NCBI GenBank assembly: GCA_022385755.1
Contig: MU278368.1
Location: 431,379-495,378, forward strand
From: Trametopsis cervina
Lineage: Eukaryota > Basidiomycota > Agaricomycetes > Polyporales > Irpicaceae
Reading direction: 5' to 3'
Length of the DNA stretch: 64,000 bases
In this document: positions 59,066 to 64,000 of the stretch, piece by piece
How positions within the stretch are numbered: position 1 is the first letter of the stretch
How the letters are laid out: each line of letters starts with the position of its first letter
Notes under the pieces: model-generated
What the model was told of the DNA's origin: nothing
What the model saw: only the letters and a program-made list of their open reading frames with translations
Databases searched by the model: none
Program-made: the position numbers and the translations under genes

Positions 59066-62000
59066 ATGGACACCAGTCCGCAGGACAAGAAGCCCCCCCT
59101 GGAGGGCGACCCTCCGTCCTCGACTCCTCCGACTGGCAATGATAACAAGCTTCTTCCCCAGATTCCAGCAGATACCATGCGTGTGCTTCCACAGACCCCG
59201 CCTGGGTCGTCTCAGCCCCTCGCCTCTCCGTCTAGCGTGCACCAAGCATCTAGCAGCGAGTCGCCCTCGCGGCACCGCGGAGAGAGCACTACCCGGCGCC
59301 CAGGCCTCCCCAACAACTTCCCCTACACACCCGCCCCGCCATACGAGCCCCCGCGCAGCTCCGAACCGGGGCCCTCAAGCAGCGCACGCTCGCACCGTGT
59401 CAATCCGCCCGCCGCGTCCTACGACAGCGCCGTGCAACCGCTGGATGACCCATTCGACCCGTCCCGCCTCATCGCACCAGTTGCGCAGTACCCGCGCCTG
59501 ACCCCCGTCACAGGTCTATCGGAGAAGCGCATTCCATATTTCGACCAGAGCCTTCCAGGGTTGGGATACACACCCAACGACCTCCCTCATGGCGGGCAGG
59601 AGTTGTACCCGGCAATCTCCGCGACGTCGAGCGAGTCCACAGCGTACGAGTCCGCGCAGAGGTATCACCGCGGGAGCAACGCGAGTGAGTCTGCGCACCT
59701 CGTGCGCCCCCGTGCGGGTAGCGAGGCGCAGAAACCTGTCGAGGTGTCGTTCAATGTCACGATGAGGTGCCCGCCTGAAGACACCAGGGACTACAGCGGG
59801 TTCGCGCTCTCGAGCCACCGGATGCTCGCGCTGCGCGAGGTCGACAACGCGACGTTCTCGTGCGTGGTTGTGCTGATTTGCGTGGTGTTTGTACTGATGG
59901 GCGTGTGCGTTTTTCTTCGATATGCAGGTGGTTCCACTTCAGGGTGTGCCTCATCGCCGGCGTGGGCTTCTTCACGGACGCGTTAGTATCCCCGTCTCTC
60001 CTTGCTGGTTCTTCGCCGACGACCATACTGACGCTCTCTTCGCAGGTACGACATCTTCTCGATCAACATCGCGTCTACGATGCTGCAGTTCGTGTACGCG
60101 GGCAGCGTCGGCGGCAGTGAGTCGCTCGCCTACATCGTTTGCGCATATGCGTAATAGCTCACCGCTGCAGATATCGAGCAGGCCGCCGTGAAAGCGGCCG
60201 CGCCGCTCGGCACGCTCATTGGCCAGCTCGTCTTCGGGTGGCTCGCGGACAAGATTGGGCGTAAGCGAATGTGTACGTGCAGCTCTTTCGCGTTCGCGGT
60301 GCACTCCGTCTGATAGTGGATATCGTGTGCTGGTGCAGACGGGATCGAGCTCATTATCATCATCATCGGCACGTTTGGGCAGTCCCTCGCCGCGAACGGC
60401 GACATCGGCACCGTCAACATCTTCTCCGTCCTCATCGTCTGGCGCTTCATCGTACGTCGCACCCGCAGCGGCCTGCACACACACACATCATACTGACGGC
60501 GCACGAATTGGTGCAGATGGGGTTAGGAATTGGAGGCGATTATCCGCTCTCTGCGGTCATATCCTCCGAGTTCGCGTCGACGCACATCCGCGGACGCATG
60601 CTCACTGCCGTGTTCGCGAATCAGGGCTGGGGCCAGTTCGGTAAGCGCACGCTTCCCGCGCATCCCTACACCTCACCCTCACGCTCACCTGCACATGTCC
60701 TTGTAGCCTCAACACTCGTCGCGACCGCCGTCGTCTCCGCCTTCCAGCGCTCCTTCACCACTACGCAGCTCGGCGCATCGCTAACCGACCCCCTCGCCAA
60801 AGCGCACTTGATGCGCGCGATCGACCGCGCATGGCGCGTGCTCGTTGGGTTCGGGTGCGTGCCCGCCGCGGCAGCGCTCTGGTTCCGCCTGACGATACCC
60901 GAGACGCCGCGGTTCACGATGGACGTCGAGCGGAACGTACAGCAGGCGATCGCGGACATCGATGAGTTCATCAAGACGGGCGCGTACGCGTTCGACCCCG
61001 ACTCGGTCGTCGTGCGCGTCGTCGCGCCCCGCGCGACGTGGAAGGACTTTAGGCAGTGGTTTGGGCGCTGGGAGGAGGCAAAGGTCTTGCTCGGGTGTGC
61101 GTATGCGTGGTTCGCGATTGATGTGAGCCGGTTTCGTTGTCGCTGCTGCTTTTGTTTTTGTTGTGGGAGAGGAGGGCTGATGATGCGTGCTTGCAGGTGA
61201 TCTTCTATGGCCTCGGGCTGAACACGACAAAGTTCTTCACCGCGATCGGGTTCTCGTCGCCCCTCACGTGCAACACCCTGCAGGCGGACAGCACTGCGCA
61301 CCAGGCGTTCACCGACTTCCAGAACCTGATTATCGCCAACATGGTCCTCTCCGCCGCGGGCCTCATCCCCGGGTACTGGGCGACATTCTTGTTCATCGAC
61401 CGCCTTGGCAGGAAACGCATCCAGCTCCTTGGCTTCGGCATGCTCACAGTGCTGTTTGTGGGCATGGGTACGTCGCGCGTCTCGTACCCGCTTGTTGTCA
61501 TTGTGCTAACCTTTGGTCTTCCTCCCACTCCGCAGGCAGCAGCTTCTCGACGTTGCTCAAGGGGATACCGCAGTGCGTCAAGGACACGTCGCTATTCGCG
61601 ATCCCACGCGGCGCAAAGGGCTTCCTCTCGCTCTTCATCCTCGCGAGCTTCTTCCAGAACTTTGGGCCGAACACGACGACCTTTGTGATCCCTGCGGAAA
61701 ACTTCCCGACGCGCTACCGCTCGACGTGCCACGGCATCTGCGCCGCGAGCGGGAAGATTGGCGCGATCGTGTCCCAGTTTGCGTTCGAGAGCGTGCATGC
61801 GCGTAATATGTGCGTTCCTCTCCTCCACTCCTCGCAGTCCTTTTTGGAGTGTGGGCGTATGCTGACGTGCAGGGTGTGTGCGGCAGATTGTTTGCGTATA
61901 TTCCGTTCAGCGTGACGGGCTTCCTGGCGACGCTCCTCGTGCGGGAGACGAAGCAGATGTCGCTCGAGAACATCCACGGCGAAGAATCTGACCGGTTCAT

Positions 62001-62126
62001 CAGCGGTATGCTTGTGCCCTCCCCTTCATTCGTTTCTATAAGAGCTAACGATGTGCGTGTAAAGGTTTGGTGCGCCCGCACCCCGGGAGCAAAGTGACCC
62101 ACCACTACGCTACGTCGAGCGTGTAG
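59066..62126 (+). CDS. PHO84: PHO84-type phosphate:H+ symporter (MFS) with long N-terminal extension
   Basis: Eleven exons: 59066-59859, 59928-59981, 60046-60116, 60171-60272, 60339-60451, 60517-60640, 60707-61122, 61197-61467, 61536-61809, 61887-62005, 62065-62126 (799 aa). Residues from about 265 form a 12-helix MFS domain with PHS-family signatures: [40 protein letters not shown] with the transport Asp, FANQGWGQF, and [16 protein letters not shown]. It should import inorganic phosphate across the plasma membrane. The first exon adds about 250 Pro/Ser-rich, apparently disordered residues before the conserved [10 protein letters not shown] segment where normal PHO84 proteins begin (usual length about 550-600). 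The exon is one uninterrupted frame that splices in phase, so the extension appears real, although the true start could be a later Met (for example near residue 250). Confidence 0.88.
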
Positions 62127-62793
62127 CCGCACCGTGCCTGTGGTTTTATTTTGTTTCGCCGTGGACGTTATACTTTCTCTTATCGGACCGCTTCTCTTCT
62201 TCTTTGGTCACGTACGGACGCTCGGACTATCTGCGGGGCAGACGTTGTGCTTTTGTAGACTGTGTACTGCCTTGAAGATAACCAGATGTTGGGATGTCGT
62301 GGTGTAGTTGTATGTAGTAGTGGTGTAACTTGTAGTGGTACTTGCATTTGTATATACCCCTAGCTTTTCCTGAAGCAGCTACGTGCTGCTTGTTATTCCC
62401 ACCCAGAACGTTATATACCATTCGAACCACTGGCCGAGTACGAACGTGGGCTGATCGCTTCGAGCGGTCACCGTGACCGAAGGCGCGCACACGAAGATGA
62501 GATAGACGCCCTGCAGTCATTATCTGCGCCGCTGCCGGATTCGTTGGCTCCAGGCAAAACTCTGGACTTGTTTCCCCCCGTCATCTCGACACTCGCCCTC
62601 CGCGGTCACTAGCAGCCCTCACTCACTCTCTGTGTTCTCCCTGCATCCGCCAGACAAAATAAGCACTGCTCGTCGAACTCAGTCGTCAAGGTCCATCTCT
62701 CGCAGGTACTGTCACTCTTCCAGAGTGCGGTTCCTCCCTATCAAGACCTAGCCGGGAGTCTCGCGCCCTCCGGTCTGGTCTTCCCCTTGCTGC
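62127..62793. other. Intergenic, no supported gene
   Basis: 3' UTR of the transporter and promoter of the ankyrin/RCC1 gene. No other gene or repeat is seen. Confidence 0.6.
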
Positions 62794-64000
62794 ATGACCG
62801 CTCTCCATGTCTACTTTACCCTCCGACAGCAGCAGGCGTTCCACCGCCTGCTGGACACGCCGACCCGCTCGCAGTCGAGCAGCCACGGTCAGCCCGGCTC
62901 GAGCGGCGGCAAGTCCTGGACGCGCCCCAGCCCTCTCTCGTCGCTCCCGCCATCGGTGTCGCTGGACGTGAATGCGCGCGATAGGCTCGGGCGCACGGTG
63001 CTACACCTCGCGGCAGCCGCAACGGACGCCGCGGCGCCCGAGTACGTGCGTCGGCTCCTCGCCCATCCGCACATCAACGTAAACGCGGTGGACGGCGAGA
63101 GCCACTGGACGGCGCTGCATCGCGCGCTCTACCACGGGAATCTTGCGACTGCGCTGCTGCTGCTGCAGAGGCCCGATATTGACGTCGCACTGAAGGACTC
63201 GGAGGGCTATACGGCGTTCGACCTGTACAACTCGACCGTCGAGGGCACGAACCCGCGCGGCGCCAGGGGCGCGGGGGATAAGAAGGTCGCGGCGGAGCTG
63301 CTGACGTGGGGCGCGAACAGGAATGCCGCGCTCGGTCACGGCGATGCGGACGATAGAGCGTTCCCGGACGTCGTCAGCCTGGAGCCAGCGGTGCCCCGTT
63401 CGGTCGATGCGCATGTGGAGGAGCGGTTCGCGTCGGTGCTCGTCAAGCAGGTCGTCATGTCAAAGCTGCATACCGGTATGTACATCGTGTGGTATGTTGT
63501 ACGTATGTCAACTGGGATGAAATAGGGGTCGTCACCACGGAGCCCAAGGCAAACTATCGCTCATGCGGGTTCGGTAGTGGGGGCAGGCTTGGTCCTGGGC
63601 AGCATACGCAGTACAACCTCGTGCAAATGGCGCAGCTTCCCCAGGCCATCGACTCCGTTGCACTAGGGCAGGATCACACGCTCGCGCTGACCACGTCTGG
63701 TGAGGTGCTGAGCTGGGGCCTGAACAGGTTCGCGCAGCTCGGATACGTGCTCGACCCGCCTGTGGGCGCAGGCATGCGTTCTGAGGAGCCAATTCAACCC
63801 GTTCCTAGGAAGATTGGGGCATCGTTGAGCCGCAAGGTCGTCATTGGCGTGGCGGCTTGTAGGATGGCCTCGGCGTGCTGGACGAGCAGCGAGGTCTATA
63901 CCTGGGGCACGAATAACGGCCAGCTCGGTCAGTTCAATGTAGCTTCTAGTGATATTGTCTGACTTCTAGCGCAGGATATGATAAGAATGCCCATCCTGTA
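62794..64000 (+). CDS. Ankyrin-repeat/RCC1 protein (IBtk-like), 3' end outside window
   Basis: Exons 62794-63475, 63526-63927 and 63975 to beyond the window edge. N-terminal ankyrin repeats are clear: RDRLGRTVLHLAAAA, DGESHWTALHRALYHGN, and DSEGYTAFDLYNS. They are followed by RCC1-type repeats: CGFGSGGRLGPG, VALGQDHTLALTTSGEVLSWG, and VYTWGTNNGQLG|YDKNAHPV. Ankyrin then RCC1 is the order found in the IBtk family, whose fungal and animal members continue with BTB domains and serve as Cullin-3 adaptors. The BTB part would lie past the right end and is not seen. The two introns are 50 and 47 nt with good GT-AG ends. The start Met has no competing upstream in-frame ATG close by. Confidence 0.85.

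Overview
This window is nuclear DNA of a filamentous basidiomycete, most likely an Agaricomycete. The genes are split by many short introns (mostly 45-80 nt). The families present are typical of mushroom-forming fungi: FunK1 protein kinases, F-box/LRR proteins with an N-terminal coiled coil, DUF6533-type seven-helix membrane proteins, a BCS1-like AAA ATPase and a GFA-family enzyme. There are no viral, plasmid or bacterial signatures. Exon structures below were read by hand from splice sites and reading phase.

Layout. 1-5483 has no convincing gene: a degenerate tandem array with a period of about 0.6 kb fills roughly 560-2560, and 1-167 has an inverted copy at 24009-24174. 5484-23363 is a mostly housekeeping block: an HSF-type transcription factor (+), mitochondrial ATP synthase subunit b (-), a BRCT-like protein (-) divergent from a small coiled-coil protein (+), a 23-exon BCS1-like AAA ATPase (+), and a DNM1-type dynamin (-) convergent with it. 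A 45-base assembly gap lies at 15025-15069.

24-52.5 kb is an accessory region. It is bounded by two intact FunK1 kinase genes in opposite orientation, which lie in a 3.5-kb inverted segmental duplication (about 26070-29590 and 48860-52345). A third, truncated FunK1 copy sits next to the second. Between the arms are two F-box genes, a decayed FAD-dependent (DAO) oxidoreductase, two multi-pass membrane proteins, a vezatin/Inp2-like protein and a GFA-type zinc protein.

52.4-64 kb returns to ordinary genes: an FAD monooxygenase (-), a secreted single-pass membrane protein (-), a PHO84-type phosphate transporter with an unusual N-terminal extension of about 264 residues (+), and an ankyrin/RCC1 protein that runs off the right end (+).

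There are no operons, and the genes do not form an obvious pathway or biosynthetic cluster. The most distinctive signals are the inverted FunK1 duplication and its degenerate third copy, the run of 9-21-nt exons in the BCS1-like gene, the transporter extension, and the degenerate repeats on the left.
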